Shown here in pieces: positions 1 through 8,409 of a stretch of 64,000 bases of DNA. Each line of letters opens with the position of its first letter. Position 1 is the stretch's first letter. The position numbers and the translations under genes are program-made. The stretch spans positions 374,071 to 438,070 of the forward strand of contig NZ_SLVB01000006.1 of the NCBI RefSeq assembly GCF_004341845.1, in the 5' to 3' direction. The stretch comes from Novosphingobium sp. PhB165 (GTDB taxonomy: Bacteria > Pseudomonadota > Alphaproteobacteria > Sphingomonadales > Sphingomonadaceae). The notes beneath the pieces were generated by a model. The model had not been told where the DNA came from. It made no database searches and saw only the letters and a program-made list of their open reading frames with translations.

Positions 1-225
1 CAGCGCGACTGCAGTCGCCTTGTCCATGGCGAAGACGTTGAACTGGAGGCGGTCCCGGTTGGTTTTCTGCGGACCCTTGAAAGTCTGCTCTCTCTCGCCG
101 GCGATGGTCTCGATCACGATCGACTGCGTGATCTTCCCTTGCGGCCGCTCATCCCATTCAACCGAGGCGCCAGCAAAGGCAGGATCGCCCTTCATCCGGC
201 TGCGGAGGGCGGTTTCGAAGCTCAC
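1..225 (-). CDS. Phage tail completion protein, DUF3168 / gp17-like (partial)
   Basis: Leftward gene starting with GTG at 225, overlapping the stop of the preceding gp10-like gene by GTGA, and running off the left edge with 75 codons visible. The translation contains WDERPQGK followed by a beta-strand-rich stretch (TQSIVIETI) and RLQFNVFA. This is the pattern of the DUF3168 family, which sits just after the HK97 gp10-like gene in many siphovirus head-tail modules and completes the tail end that joins the head. Family assignment rests on position plus these short motifs. Confidence 0.68.
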   Translation of the reverse strand, partial: MSFETALRSRMKGDPAFAGASVEWDERPQGKITQSIVIETIAGEREQTFKGPQKTNRDRLQFNVFAMDKATAVAL

Positions 226-740
226 TCAGCATTCCTCGCCGCTTTGCGCGCTGCGCGGCCCTGCGTCGCAATAATGTCTTCGCGGAGCGCATCCGCCGCG
301 CGCTCGACAGCGACTTCCTTCATCGCTTCGAAACCGCGCGCCATGTAATGAACGCCCTGGTGGGTGGTGGTGCCCTGTTCCATCATGATCGAGTAGGCGG
401 CCACGCCGCCGCCGGGCTTGCCCGTGCCCTTCTTGGTCTTGCGGCGGGTCGACGGCTTCGCCGGTTTGACCGAACCGTCGATGCCGACAAATGTCGACAC
501 CTGAGACCCGCTGTTCCCGAGTTTTTGGGACGCGCCGGCCGCACGTCCGATCTTGATCGCCTCGACGAGATACTTGCCTTCGCCGGTGGCCGGATCATCC
601 GGCGCCAGCCGCTTCGCCTCGTCGCGGATCGGCTCGGCCGCCACTTGGAGGGCCCGGGTCGCGACGCGCCGCATGGTCGCGGCATTGGCGAGCGAGGCGA
701 GTTCCCTCTCCAGCTCCGCAAAGCCGGTGAGTTTCATCAT
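222..740 (-). CDS. HK97 gp10-like head-tail protein
   Basis: The 172-residue product begins MMKLTGFAELERELASLA and continues with the helical segment PIRDEAKRLAP that is typical of the HK97 gp10 family of head-tail or tail-completion proteins. The middle is rich in Lys and Gly, and the C-terminal part (MEQGTTTHQGVHYMARGFEAM) matches the family pattern of a short loop followed by a helix. ATG 740 was chosen over the longer frame because it begins just past the end of the preceding gene, with a purine-rich GGCGAGCGAG upstream. ATG 737 is equally possible. It overlaps the next gene by 4 bases. Confidence 0.8.
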   Translation of the reverse strand: MMKLTGFAELERELASLANAATMRRVATRALQVAAEPIRDEAKRLAPDDPATGEGKYLVEAIKIGRAAGASQKLGNSGSQVSTFVGIDGSVKPAKPSTRRKTKKGTGKPGGGVAAYSIMMEQGTTTHQGVHYMARGFEAMKEVAVERAADALREDIIATQGRAARKAARNAE

Positions 741-754
741 CTCGCTCGCCAATG

Positions 755-1081
755 TCAGTCCCCCGCTGCGACGATCAGCTCGACGCCCTCGCGGCGCCCG
801 ATTTCCTGTACGCCGACGATGTTCCAGTCTCGGCCACCATATGCGACGGTATCGGTAGTAGTGATCGTGCTGGTGACGCTGTCCCAGCGCACCCAGAACG
901 TGCCGCCGGCCTTTGCCTCGACACCCATGTTTTCGAACGCCTCGCGACCGTTGGCCGGCTTCCACGATGCCCACCGTGTGGCGAGCACCGCAGGTGCACC
1001 GGGGACCGAATTGAACCCGTTGTCGACCTGGGAGCCTGCGCGCATGATGTCGATCCGGCGATCGAGCTTGCCAGCGTTCAT
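755..1081 (-). CDS. Phage head-tail adaptor (SPP1 gp16-like)
   Basis: A product of 108 residues starting MNAGKLDRRIDIMR, the typical N-terminus of phage head-tail joining proteins of the SPP1 gp16 / YqbH family, which close the head after packaging and connect it to the tail. It is rich in beta strands (TFWVRWDSVTS, DWNIVGVQEIG). The start is ATG 1081, which overlaps the upstream stop as ATGA; the longer open frame upstream is Arg-rich and lies inside the previous gene. It sits between the connector and the gp10-like gene, the normal order for this module. Confidence 0.85.
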   Translation of the reverse strand: MNAGKLDRRIDIMRAGSQVDNGFNSVPGAPAVLATRWASWKPANGREAFENMGVEAKAGGTFWVRWDSVTSTITTTDTVAYGGRDWNIVGVQEIGRREGVELIVAAGD

Positions 1082-1584
1082 GCCAGCACCGGAAGGTGGT
1101 AGTCTTCGAGCAGGAAGTGCATCGCCGATTTCCCGTCTTCGCTGAGGGAAGCGCGATCGGCGTCGGTCATGCCAGACCACAGTGCGAGCGCCATTGCGAA
1201 CACGTCAGGGATCTCGTCGGAGGTGGCGTAGCCGGCCATGTAGGTCAGGTTGATCGTCTGTGCGCCACGCGGCCAGCTCGCTGCCTGGACGCGGTAGGTA
1301 TCGCCAATCGGGAATATCGAGGCGCTATCGAATTCCTGCTCGGCGAACGCGCAATCTATAAAGCTAACGCTCAAGCTGCCCGCCTGGAACGGTTTCCAGC
1401 GCAGATCGAAATAGGATTGGCTGGCGCGCAGCGATTCCGTGACGGCGCGCTGGGTGAACAGGTGCCCTGTGTAGCGTTCGATCCACTGGACGCCTGCCTT
1501 GAGCATGATGGTCAACGCGACGTCGTTGTCGTCGGTGTCGTAGCGGAGCCAGCCCTTGACTTGGTCGAGCGTCAGCCCGCTCAT
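1078..1584 (-). CDS. Phage head-tail connector protein (gp6-like)
   Basis: A protein of 168 residues. The N-terminus (SGLTLDQVKGWLRYDTDDNDVALT) and the following helix with WIERYTGH match the gp6-like head-tail connector family, in which an alpha-helical core forms the ring under the portal. A later segment (INLTYMAGY, then PDVFAMALALW) is also typical. Start ATG 1584 overlaps the previous stop by 4 bases, so translation is probably coupled through this whole block. Confidence 0.85.
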   Translation of the reverse strand: MSGLTLDQVKGWLRYDTDDNDVALTIMLKAGVQWIERYTGHLFTQRAVTESLRASQSYFDLRWKPFQAGSLSVSFIDCAFAEQEFDSASIFPIGDTYRVQAASWPRGAQTINLTYMAGYATSDEIPDVFAMALALWSGMTDADRASLSEDGKSAMHFLLEDYHLPVLA

Positions 1585-1832
1585 CGCGACGGCCTCGGCG
1601 GGGTGCCAAGCGACCGAACGATGGAGCCGCGCTTGATCCGTATCCGGCGGCCGTGGTCATAGGCCCAACCGTCGCGCGCGCCGCCAGCCAGCCACTCGAA
1701 ATCCAGTGGTTGGTAGCAGCCACCGACCCTGATCGCCTTTCGGCAGCCGGACACGGCATTCTCGAAGTACACCCAGACACCGTTGTCGCGGAATTCTCGC
1801 CAGGCGAAGAGAGAGCGCAGGTATCGGATCAT
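1581..1832 (-). CDS. Small phage protein of unknown function
   Basis: An 83-residue protein beginning MIRYLRSLFAWREFRDNG. It overlaps its neighbours by 4 bases on each side, which supports its being real. It is basic and aromatic-rich with no recognisable domain. Its place between the repeat protein and the head-tail connector suggests a small head or neck component, but this is only positional inference. Confidence 0.6.
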   Translation of the reverse strand: MIRYLRSLFAWREFRDNGVWVYFENAVSGCRKAIRVGGCYQPLDFEWLAGGARDGWAYDHGRRIRIKRGSIVRSLGTPPRPSR

Positions 1833-2851
1833 TTCGCGTCCCTCCCGTCGCGGCCCTTCTTCACCGCCAAACGCCAGCCGCTATCGGCGGTGTCGGGCTT
1901 GCCGGGGCTGTCCTTCTGGGCGATCCAGAGCGAGCCGCCCCAGCTGACGGTGTCGCCGCGGACATATTCCCGCTCGATCGAATAGACGCCGCGATCAATC
2001 ATCACCGGGAACGAGAATTCGAAGCTGTGCTTCACCACGCCGCGCGTGAACGAGAACTCGAAGGAGCGCTCGTCCTCGAGAGGAACGATGTCGAAATCGT
2101 CGAGCGTGAAGGTCTCGCCGTCGCTGCCGATGACGACTCCCAGATCCTTGATGCGGCCGTCGGTCATTGTCAGGATGAGCTGACCATCCTTTCCAATCAG
2201 GGCATCTGCCAAGCCGACACCGTCTTTCGCCGGCGGCAGCGCGGCGGCTGCGCGCTTGGCAGCGTCTTCTACCAGCGCTGCGACGGCGGCCATATCGACT
2301 TCGGCGGGCGTGACCGGCGGCAGCGCGGCGGCGGCGCGCGTGGCGGCCTCCTCTACCAGTGCTGCGACGGCGGCCATATCGACTTCGGCGGGCGCGACCG
2401 GCGGCAGCGCGGCGGCTGCGCGCACGGCGGCATCCTCCACCAGCGCTGCGACGGCGGCCATATCGACTTCGGCGGGCGCGACCGGCGGCAGCGCGGCGGC
2501 TGCGCGCGCGGCGGCGTCCTCCACCAGCGCTGCGACGGCGGCCATATCGACTTCGGCGGGCGCGACCGGCGGCAGCGCGGCGGCTGCGCGGGCGGCGGCG
2601 TCCTCCACCAGCGCTGCGACGGAGGCCATATCGACTTCGGCGGGCGCGACCGGCGGCAGCGCGGCGGCTGCGCGCACGGCGGCATCCTCCACCAGCGCTG
2701 CGACGGCGGCCATATCGATTTCGCCAGGATCGCCCTTGATCGTCTTGGGCAACTCACGGCGCTCCAGCTCCTCAATTCGCGCAAGGAGGGGGACTGTCGC
2801 GGCGCGCACAGCGCTCGCGACGACGTCGGCGATATCGTCGATATCAAGCAT
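1829..2851 (-). CDS. Repeat-containing phage structural protein with carbohydrate-binding-like C-terminus
   Basis: A product of 340 residues. The first 45 residues are helical (IDDIADVVASAV, then LLARIEELERREL). Residues about 44-211 are six tandem 28-residue repeats of the type EVDMAAVAALVEDAA-RAAAALPPVAPA, which should form amphipathic helices joined by Pro turns. A glycine-rich segment follows (DGVGLADALIGKDGQLILTMTDG), then a C-terminal module with REYVRGDTVSWGGSLWIA and a closing Trp, resembling the small carbohydrate-binding modules found at the ends of phage fibre proteins. It overlaps the portal gene by 8 bases. A head decoration, neck fibre or adhesion role is possible; the function is not known. 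Confidence 0.7.
   Translation of the reverse strand: MLDIDDIADVVASAVRAATVPLLARIEELERRELPKTIKGDPGEIDMAAVAALVEDAAVRAAAALPPVAPAEVDMASVAALVEDAAARAAAALPPVAPAEVDMAAVAALVEDAAARAAAALPPVAPAEVDMAAVAALVEDAAVRAAAALPPVAPAEVDMAAVAALVEEAATRAAAALPPVTPAEVDMAAVAALVEDAAKRAAAALPPAKDGVGLADALIGKDGQLILTMTDGRIKDLGVVIGSDGETFTLDDFDIVPLEDERSFEFSFTRGVVKHSFEFSFPVMIDRGVYSIEREYVRGDTVSWGGSLWIAQKDSPGKPDTADSGWRLAVKKGRDGRDAK
2219..2722 (-). repeat. Six tandem 84-bp in-frame repeats
   Basis: The marker CATATCGA recurs at 2291, 2375, 2459, 2543, 2627 and 2711, exactly 84 bases apart. The copies are nearly identical in DNA, which suggests recent duplication or homogenisation. Each encodes a 28-residue Ala-rich helical unit of the gene above. 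Confidence 0.95.
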
Positions 2852-4184
2852 TCAGGCGCTCCCGCACTCGCTTTTCGAGCAATGCCTTGCTGGCGGCCCG
2901 CTGCGCCTCGCTGTTGTCGTTTGCAGGCGCAGTGTCGGCGGTCGGTGGACTCTTGCCGAACGGGTCGTCCTGGGCGTCGCGCTTGGCGAGCGCGGCCAAG
3001 CTGTAATTCTGTTGCTGCAGGTAAACCGCATCGCCGCCCTCTGTCGGCTTCTTGTCGAGCTTCGCACGCATCTCGTCGACCTTGAGAATGCCCGCCCCTT
3101 CCTTGAGCACTTGCATCTGTGTGACGCTGTCCATGCGCAGGAGGTTTTCGGTATCGAACTCGGTGCCCAGCTTCTCGCCGGTCTTGAGGCCTTCATCCAT
3201 GCATGTTTCGGCCGCCTCGATCAGCGATTGTAGGCACTGGCTGAAATATTCGACGTTGAGCGCCTGTACATTGTTGTAGCTGGGGAGGGTGCCCACGCCG
3301 ATCTTGTAGGGCGGGACGTGAAAAGTCGAGCACACCACCTCTGCCGTCCATTTCAGCTGCTGGATGAGCTCGGCATCCTTGGCGTTGACCGTGAGAGCCT
3401 CGTATTTGAGACCGTCGCCCAGGACCGCGATCTTGCCCGCATTCTCCCCGGTGAAGTTCTTGTTCCAGTATTCCTTCAGGCGATCGGCGTTGGCTTGGTC
3501 GATCTTCCCGGGCGCTACCAGCAGGCCGCCGGGTTTTGAGCCGTTGCCGAAGAACCGCGCACTCGTGTTCTGGATCTGCAGGCCCTGCGTGGCCGCGAGA
3601 CCGGATGCGTAAATCGGAGACAGCCCGACGAGCGGATGAAACAGGCAGTTGAACCGGTCGTGGATGATCTCGTTCGCCGGGACCGTAATTGCCTCTTCGG
3701 TGATGCCGGAGAGGTAGTCGGTCTGCAGGCGGTAGTAGACCCCGCCGTCTTCGGAGACGAGCGGTTCAACGCGATCAGGGTCGAGGATGTACAGGGCGGT
3801 GACAACGCCCCTGCCATCACGGTCCTTGAGGACGTACGTGTTGCCCTTCGACAATTTTGAGAGGAACCAGTTCTCCCAGAACTGATTGCGCGTTTGGAAG
3901 CCGTTCGGCTTGCGAAGTACCGGCGAATATGACGGGTTGGTAGTTTCCGTCCACACACCTTCGGACAACTCGACCAACTTCACCCGCAGCTTCGCGATAT
4001 CGCTCGCGATCAGTGTCATGCATGAAAACACTGCATGGAACGCCAGCACCGCCGCCGGATTGACTTCGACGTTCTTCTGCCAGGCGCCGACAAACGGTTC
4101 GAGGATGCGCGTCCAGCCGCCTCCGCTGGATGGCGACGACAGAGCGCGCCCGGCCCTGGAGATCTCGAAGCCGAAGAGGCGCAT
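2844..4184 (-). CDS. Phage portal protein, HK97 family
   Basis: A product of 446 residues forming the dodecameric ring at the capsid vertex through which DNA is packaged. Visible family features are an N-terminal helix followed by NPAAVLAFHAVFSCMTLIASDIA, the LLRKPN-type motif (SPVLRKPNGFQTRNQFWENW), and the C-terminal stem and clip region (AEVVCSTFHVPPYKIG). Length is normal for the HK97-like portal family (about 400-450). In this prophage the gene lies after the capsid gene rather than before the protease, an uncommon order. Start ATG 4184 overlaps the upstream stop by one base. Confidence 0.95.
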   Translation of the reverse strand: MRLFGFEISRAGRALSSPSSGGGWTRILEPFVGAWQKNVEVNPAAVLAFHAVFSCMTLIASDIAKLRVKLVELSEGVWTETTNPSYSPVLRKPNGFQTRNQFWENWFLSKLSKGNTYVLKDRDGRGVVTALYILDPDRVEPLVSEDGGVYYRLQTDYLSGITEEAITVPANEIIHDRFNCLFHPLVGLSPIYASGLAATQGLQIQNTSARFFGNGSKPGGLLVAPGKIDQANADRLKEYWNKNFTGENAGKIAVLGDGLKYEALTVNAKDAELIQQLKWTAEVVCSTFHVPPYKIGVGTLPSYNNVQALNVEYFSQCLQSLIEAAETCMDEGLKTGEKLGTEFDTENLLRMDSVTQMQVLKEGAGILKVDEMRAKLDKKPTEGGDAVYLQQQNYSLAALAKRDAQDDPFGKSPPTADTAPANDNSEAQRAASKALLEKRVRERLNA

Positions 4185-4459
4185 CAGGCGGCCTTGGCTT
4201 CCGCGATCTTCTCGGCGAGCGCCTCAGCGGTCCAGCCATGGTACGGCTTCTTCCCGAGCACGATCACATATTCTTCCCGAAGGGCATCAAGATCGACCTT
4301 CGGAGCAGGCAGAGCGTCGCTATCCGTGTCGGCCAGCCGCGCCTTGCCAATCGCAACCAGTGCACGGGCGTGTGACGCAGAGCGAGCGGTGAAACGGGCG
4401 CCGGCCGCCAAGCGGCGGGTCGCATAGGACATCGGCTTGATTGCGATCAGATCGGGCAT
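4184..4459 (-). CDS. Small phage protein with helical C-terminus
   Basis: A 91-residue protein between capsid and portal. The first half is basic (SYATRRLAAGARFTAR). The C-terminal 35 residues (LREEYVIVLGKKPYHGW, then TAEALAEKIAEAKA) look like a short helix-extended-helix or SAP-like fold, which in other phages occurs in small head-completion or DNA-binding proteins placed after the capsid gene. No firm family is recognised. Confidence 0.6.
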   Translation of the reverse strand: MPDLIAIKPMSYATRRLAAGARFTARSASHARALVAIGKARLADTDSDALPAPKVDLDALREEYVIVLGKKPYHGWTAEALAEKIAEAKAA

Positions 4460-4513
4460 GTCGCCATACTCCCTGAGGTTGGCGGGCGGCGCGCGCCGCC
4501 CGCCCGTACATGG

Positions 4514-5890
4514 TTACGGTGTGACCGGGGTGCCGTAGTCGGCATCGCCGATGTACGAGACCGCCGAGGCGCGGCGCTTGGCGTAGTTCAGCGGGCGCAC
4601 AACCTTGATTGCGACCGATTCCGTCTGGAACATCGAGACCACGCCGGTTTGCGCGGTCGGGGTGTCGCTGGCGCCGTTCGGCGCGCTGTCCATTTGGATC
4701 GCTGCCTCGGTCGAGAGCGAGACTTCCACGCCGCGATCGCCGATCTTGTAGATATCGGAGGGCTTGAGCAGGATGAGGTCGCTCGCACCGACGTTGCTGC
4801 CAGACACCAGAGGGTCGCCAAGCAGGGAACCACCGGCCGCCGTGATGCCCGGGAAGGCCCAATTGCCCATCACGTTCTGCATGAGGCCAATCGACTTCGA
4901 GAGCGATTCATTGGCGACCATCTGCAAGCCGCTTGCGTTCTTCGCGGCGAGGAACGGCGCGTAAAGGGCCTTCACGTCGGCGATAACACCGTCGACGTCG
5001 TTGCCCGCGCTGTTCAGGGCCGTGAGACCGAAAAGGATGCCTGCCGGCGAGACGTTGGGCACTGCGGCGTCGGCCGAAAGGAACGTTTGGTCGATACGCT
5101 GGGCCGACGCCTGCACCAGAGCATCGCGGACAAGAAGCTCGGCCGAAGGCGAGCTATCGCGCAGCAGTTCTTTCGACACGACGGCAATCGCCGCGACCTT
5201 TTGGGCTGCCAACTGGACGTCCAGGAAGTCCGCAGTGGTGACCGGGATCGACTTGGATTGGCCCACCCAGTACGCGTTTGCGGCGCCGTCCTGACCCTTG
5301 ATGTGCACGTTGGCAGGAACTTCGCGCAGCGGCAGATTGTCGAATACGGTCTGCCCGTAGAGGAAGTCGATGAAGTCGCCGGTGTAGCGTGTGTCCGCCT
5401 GCGCGAGCTCAGCGCCCCATTCACCGGTTTCCGTGCCGCCGCCTGCGACCGCGGCCTTGATGACCTGAGCGAGCATCGGGTTGCTCTTGCCCCAACGCTG
5501 ATTGGCGATGCCTTCCGCGGAGATGCCATCGAGGCGCGCGAGCGTCTTGGCGATCACCATACGGGTGTAGTTCTGGCCTTCGAACTTCTCTTCGGCCTCG
5601 GTCGACTTGATGTGGATCGTGTGGCCGCCGCGCGACGCAGTGCCTTCCGCGCCAGTTTTGCCGTTGGCTGGCACCGCCTTGGACACGACGGTCTTCTCCA
5701 TCGCGCGCAGGCGCACAAGATGCTTGTCGATCGCTTCGATATCGGCCTGATTGCCGTCGAACGATTCTTCCTGCTCGGCGTCGAGGGTCGTGCCTTCGCC
5801 GGCGGCCTTGGTCATGATGGTTTCGTTGGCGGCGACGAGCGAAGCACGCTTCGTTTCGAACGCAGTAATCTGTTCTGCGATAGTCGGCAT
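4514..5890 (-). CDS. Major capsid protein, HK97 family
   Basis: A product of 458 residues. Residues 1-75 form a charged coiled-coil region (TIAEQITAFETKRASLVAAN...) of the kind used as an internal scaffold (delta domain) and removed by the prohead protease. The rest has the HK97 fold signature: a long N-arm, then VFDNLPLREVPANVHIKGQ, the spine helix, and a C-terminal A-domain segment with TAQTGVVSMFQTESVAIKVV. The protease gene lies immediately upstream in the transcript, which fits processing of the N-terminus. Length fits capsids that carry a fused scaffold. Confidence 0.95.
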   Translation of the reverse strand: MPTIAEQITAFETKRASLVAANETIMTKAAGEGTTLDAEQEESFDGNQADIEAIDKHLVRLRAMEKTVVSKAVPANGKTGAEGTASRGGHTIHIKSTEAEEKFEGQNYTRMVIAKTLARLDGISAEGIANQRWGKSNPMLAQVIKAAVAGGGTETGEWGAELAQADTRYTGDFIDFLYGQTVFDNLPLREVPANVHIKGQDGAANAYWVGQSKSIPVTTADFLDVQLAAQKVAAIAVVSKELLRDSSPSAELLVRDALVQASAQRIDQTFLSADAAVPNVSPAGILFGLTALNSAGNDVDGVIADVKALYAPFLAAKNASGLQMVANESLSKSIGLMQNVMGNWAFPGITAAGGSLLGDPLVSGSNVGASDLILLKPSDIYKIGDRGVEVSLSTEAAIQMDSAPNGASDTPTAQTGVVSMFQTESVAIKVVRPLNYAKRRASAVSYIGDADYGTPVTP

Positions 5891-5913
5891 GGGGTTTTCC
5901 CGAAGTTAGAGTG

Positions 5914-6531
5914 CTATGCCGTCCGCTTGATGCTGCGGATGACGAAGGGTTCCGCCCGGTCGCGGGCAGGCGCATCCAGCTTCACGACACGCCCCTTGCC
6001 GGTCGCGGCAGGCTTGTCGGGTCGCGGAATTTCGGGTTCGGCGACACCTGCCGCCTTGCGCAGGCCCGCATCGATCGACTTTACGGCCGTAATCGTAGCG
6101 TCGGCCTGAGCGGGGATGGTGACGGCGCTAAGCTCGAACCAGTCCCACTCCTCGAACTCGATGCCGCCGTCGGCGATGAATGCGTACTTGAGCGGCCGGA
6201 AGCCGATCGACACGGCAGCGACCAGCTTCATCTTCAGGCATTGCCAAGCGAAATCGAGCAAATCCTTGAGCTTGCCCGGCTCATCGGTGCTGGCGATCTC
6301 GGCTTTGAAGGCGATACCCTGCGGGGTGATAGATGCCTCAGTAACGTGCCCGATCGGCTGATCGTGATTGTGCTGCCACAGGAAGGGCAGGGGTAGCTTG
6401 AACTTGGCGCCCATGGGCTGGACGATATCGCCGACTCGGTCCGGGCGGGGTGTGCTGGCGATGCCGGAGATGACGCGCTTTTCTTCATCCAGAGACTTGA
6501 TCTGGATGAATGAATAGGCCCGGTTCTGCAT
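5914..6531 (-). CDS. Prohead maturation protease, HK97 family
   Basis: A serine protease of 205 residues that removes the capsid scaffold domain during assembly. Family features seen are VISGIASTPRPDRVGDIV near the N-terminus, the catalytic His in FLWQHNHDQPIGH, and the catalytic Ser in KLVAAVSIGFRPL, followed by WFELSAVTIPAQADA. It lies 23 bases upstream of the capsid gene in the same transcript. Confidence 0.93.
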   Translation of the reverse strand: MQNRAYSFIQIKSLDEEKRVISGIASTPRPDRVGDIVQPMGAKFKLPLPFLWQHNHDQPIGHVTEASITPQGIAFKAEIASTDEPGKLKDLLDFAWQCLKMKLVAAVSIGFRPLKYAFIADGGIEFEEWDWFELSAVTIPAQADATITAVKSIDAGLRKAAGVAEPEIPRPDKPAATGKGRVVKLDAPARDRAEPFVIRSIKRTA

Positions 6532-6540
6532 GGGCGGCTC

Positions 6541-8409
6541 CTAAATGATGAGCATTTCGTAAGAGGGGCCGGCGAGTTCTGCGAAAGCACCGGCCACGCC
6601 GATTGCCATGCAGAGCGCCACAGCGGCGTCGATCTTGTTCGTGGCCCGCTCCTTTGCGAGCCACCTGTTTTCCCAGCGGTCGGAATCCGTAACGGCGCTC
6701 ATCATCGCCGAGATCAGCACGGGGTTGCGGCGCAGGCGGATGCGGCCCTCCAGGAGAGCATCCTCCAATTCGCGCAGCGATTTCGGCATCCAGAGGCCTT
6801 CTGGTTCCACCCCGCGAGACTTGGCCTCCGCGATCATGTCGTCGGTGGGCTTTCCCTTTTTCGTGCCACCCTGAGGGTGCTCCACGAACGGGATGCTCAG
6901 CCCGAGCTGATTGCACTCGTTTTCGAACTGCCGAAACGCGTACCGGTCATATCCGACGGCAGCGATTTCGAAGTGTCGATCGTCATCGGCCAGGGCCTGA
7001 GCGACGTGGTCGAAGCGGATGCTCTGGCCCAGCGGTGCGTAAATATGGCCCTGCCGGGCCCAGACGTCATAGGGCGTCTTGTCGCGGGAGGCGCGGGCGT
7101 CGAGCGTATCGCCCGGCGTCCAAGCTTCGATCCATGCGTCGTACGTGGGCTTGGCGACGAAACGCTTTTCGCCATCTACCTCAACTTCCACGTCCATGGT
7201 GCCGGTTTGCACCACGTTTGCCTTGGCCGTGATGTCGCGGCTCTGCGAAAGATCGAGCCCGATGGAAACGCGTTTGCTGTGGTGCTCCGCCGGATCGAAA
7301 TCGGCGATGCACGGCTCCAGCACCGCGCGCGACATCCATGCGGCCTCAGCGTCGGTCCAGACGCAGAAGTGGAGCCGCAGGATTCCGTTCAGCTTTCCTG
7401 GAATGGCCTTTGCCTGGGCGACCACGCCTTCCAGATACTCGTACGAAAGGATCGTCCCCAGCAGTGGGTTCGCCTTCGCCCAACACTTCGGATCCTTCAG
7501 CGGATCGTCACCCGGGTCGAGCGAGCAGACGAACGAAAATGTCGAGTCGTCGATGGCCTCGCCCACATAGGCGAAGTCTTCGCCCGGCGTCATCGTACCG
7601 GCGGCCACCCTGACCGCGTGCTCGTGCTCCTCGTAGCAGATCGAATTACGGTCTGAGCCGCTATTGGTGATCATCAGCAGCAATGGCTGCCGGCGGAATT
7701 TGAAGCCGCGCTCGATCATCTCCACCGCGTCGCGGTTCGGATGCTCGTGCAGCTCGTCGGCCAGACCGATATGCGGGCGCAGGCCGGAGCCGGACTTGCC
7801 CGCGCTGCGGCTTAGCGGCCGGAAAAATGATCCCTTGGCCAGCCAGGCCAGATTGAACACGCGCCCCGGGCCGCCGCTCTGCGTGATCCGCTTGGCGAGG
7901 TCCGGCGACTGGTCGACCATTGCGACCGCGTCATTGAAAAGGATCTTCGCCTGGTCACGGTGCGCCGCCACCGCGTAGATTTCGGCGCCGGGCTCATCAT
8001 CGGCCATCATGCCGTAGAGGCCGATACCGCCCGCAAAGGGCGACTTGCCGTTGCCTTTGCCCTCTTCGATGTAAGCGCGGCGGAAACGGCGGGTGCCGTC
8101 CGCGCGAAGCCAACCAAACAGGTTACCCAGCTTGAACGCCTGGGATGGGTGGAGCAGGAAGGGCCTGCCCTCGAACTGGCCGCCATTGAGGCGCAGTTTC
8201 TGCTCGTAAAACCGGAAGACCCGTTCAGCCTTCTCAACCGAGTAGGTCAGACCGCGAGCATGACCTGATTGCAGATCGTCAAGATGGCGGCGGCAAGCGT
8301 TACGGACATGCGGGCCGGCGATGAACTTCCCGGCAAGCACATCGCGTGCGTACTGGGTGCAGCGATCAGCCGGCTCCGAAGAACTCGTCTTCCTCCTCTT
8401 TGCCGCCAT
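6541..8409 (-). CDS. Terminase large subunit
   Basis: A product of 622 residues that should translocate and cut phage DNA at the portal. The N-terminal ATPase half includes YIEEGKGNGKSPFAGGIGL (a Walker A-like segment with GKGNGKS) and later LADELHEHPNR (Walker B-like, the DE pair). The C-terminal half has the RNase H-like nuclease motif SIGLDLSQSRDITA with its first Asp, and a late Asp-rich segment (NKIDAAVALCMAIG). Length fits the P27/HK97-type large terminases. It overlaps the small subunit gene by 44 bases. Confidence 0.95.
   Translation of the reverse strand: MAAKRRKTSSSEPADRCTQYARDVLAGKFIAGPHVRNACRRHLDDLQSGHARGLTYSVEKAERVFRFYEQKLRLNGGQFEGRPFLLHPSQAFKLGNLFGWLRADGTRRFRRAYIEEGKGNGKSPFAGGIGLYGMMADDEPGAEIYAVAAHRDQAKILFNDAVAMVDQSPDLAKRITQSGGPGRVFNLAWLAKGSFFRPLSRSAGKSGSGLRPHIGLADELHEHPNRDAVEMIERGFKFRRQPLLLMITNSGSDRNSICYEEHEHAVRVAAGTMTPGEDFAYVGEAIDDSTFSFVCSLDPGDDPLKDPKCWAKANPLLGTILSYEYLEGVVAQAKAIPGKLNGILRLHFCVWTDAEAAWMSRAVLEPCIADFDPAEHHSKRVSIGLDLSQSRDITAKANVVQTGTMDVEVEVDGEKRFVAKPTYDAWIEAWTPGDTLDARASRDKTPYDVWARQGHIYAPLGQSIRFDHVAQALADDDRHFEIAAVGYDRYAFRQFENECNQLGLSIPFVEHPQGGTKKGKPTDDMIAEAKSRGVEPEGLWMPKSLRELEDALLEGRIRLRRNPVLISAMMSAVTDSDRWENRWLAKERATNKIDAAVALCMAIGVAGAFAELAGPSYEMLII

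Noticed and set aside
2219..2722. CRISPR array
   Set aside because: The 84-bp units have no variable spacers, translate in frame and lie inside a phage gene.
2027..3085. Long rightward frames opposite the repeat protein
   Set aside because: They arise from the 84-bp repeats and the GC-rich antisense strand; the leftward frame fits the phage operon with overlaps and ribosome-binding sites.
4649..6109. A 486-codon rightward frame over the capsid gene
   Set aside because: Antisense of a clear HK97 capsid gene; Arg/Asp-rich with no motif.
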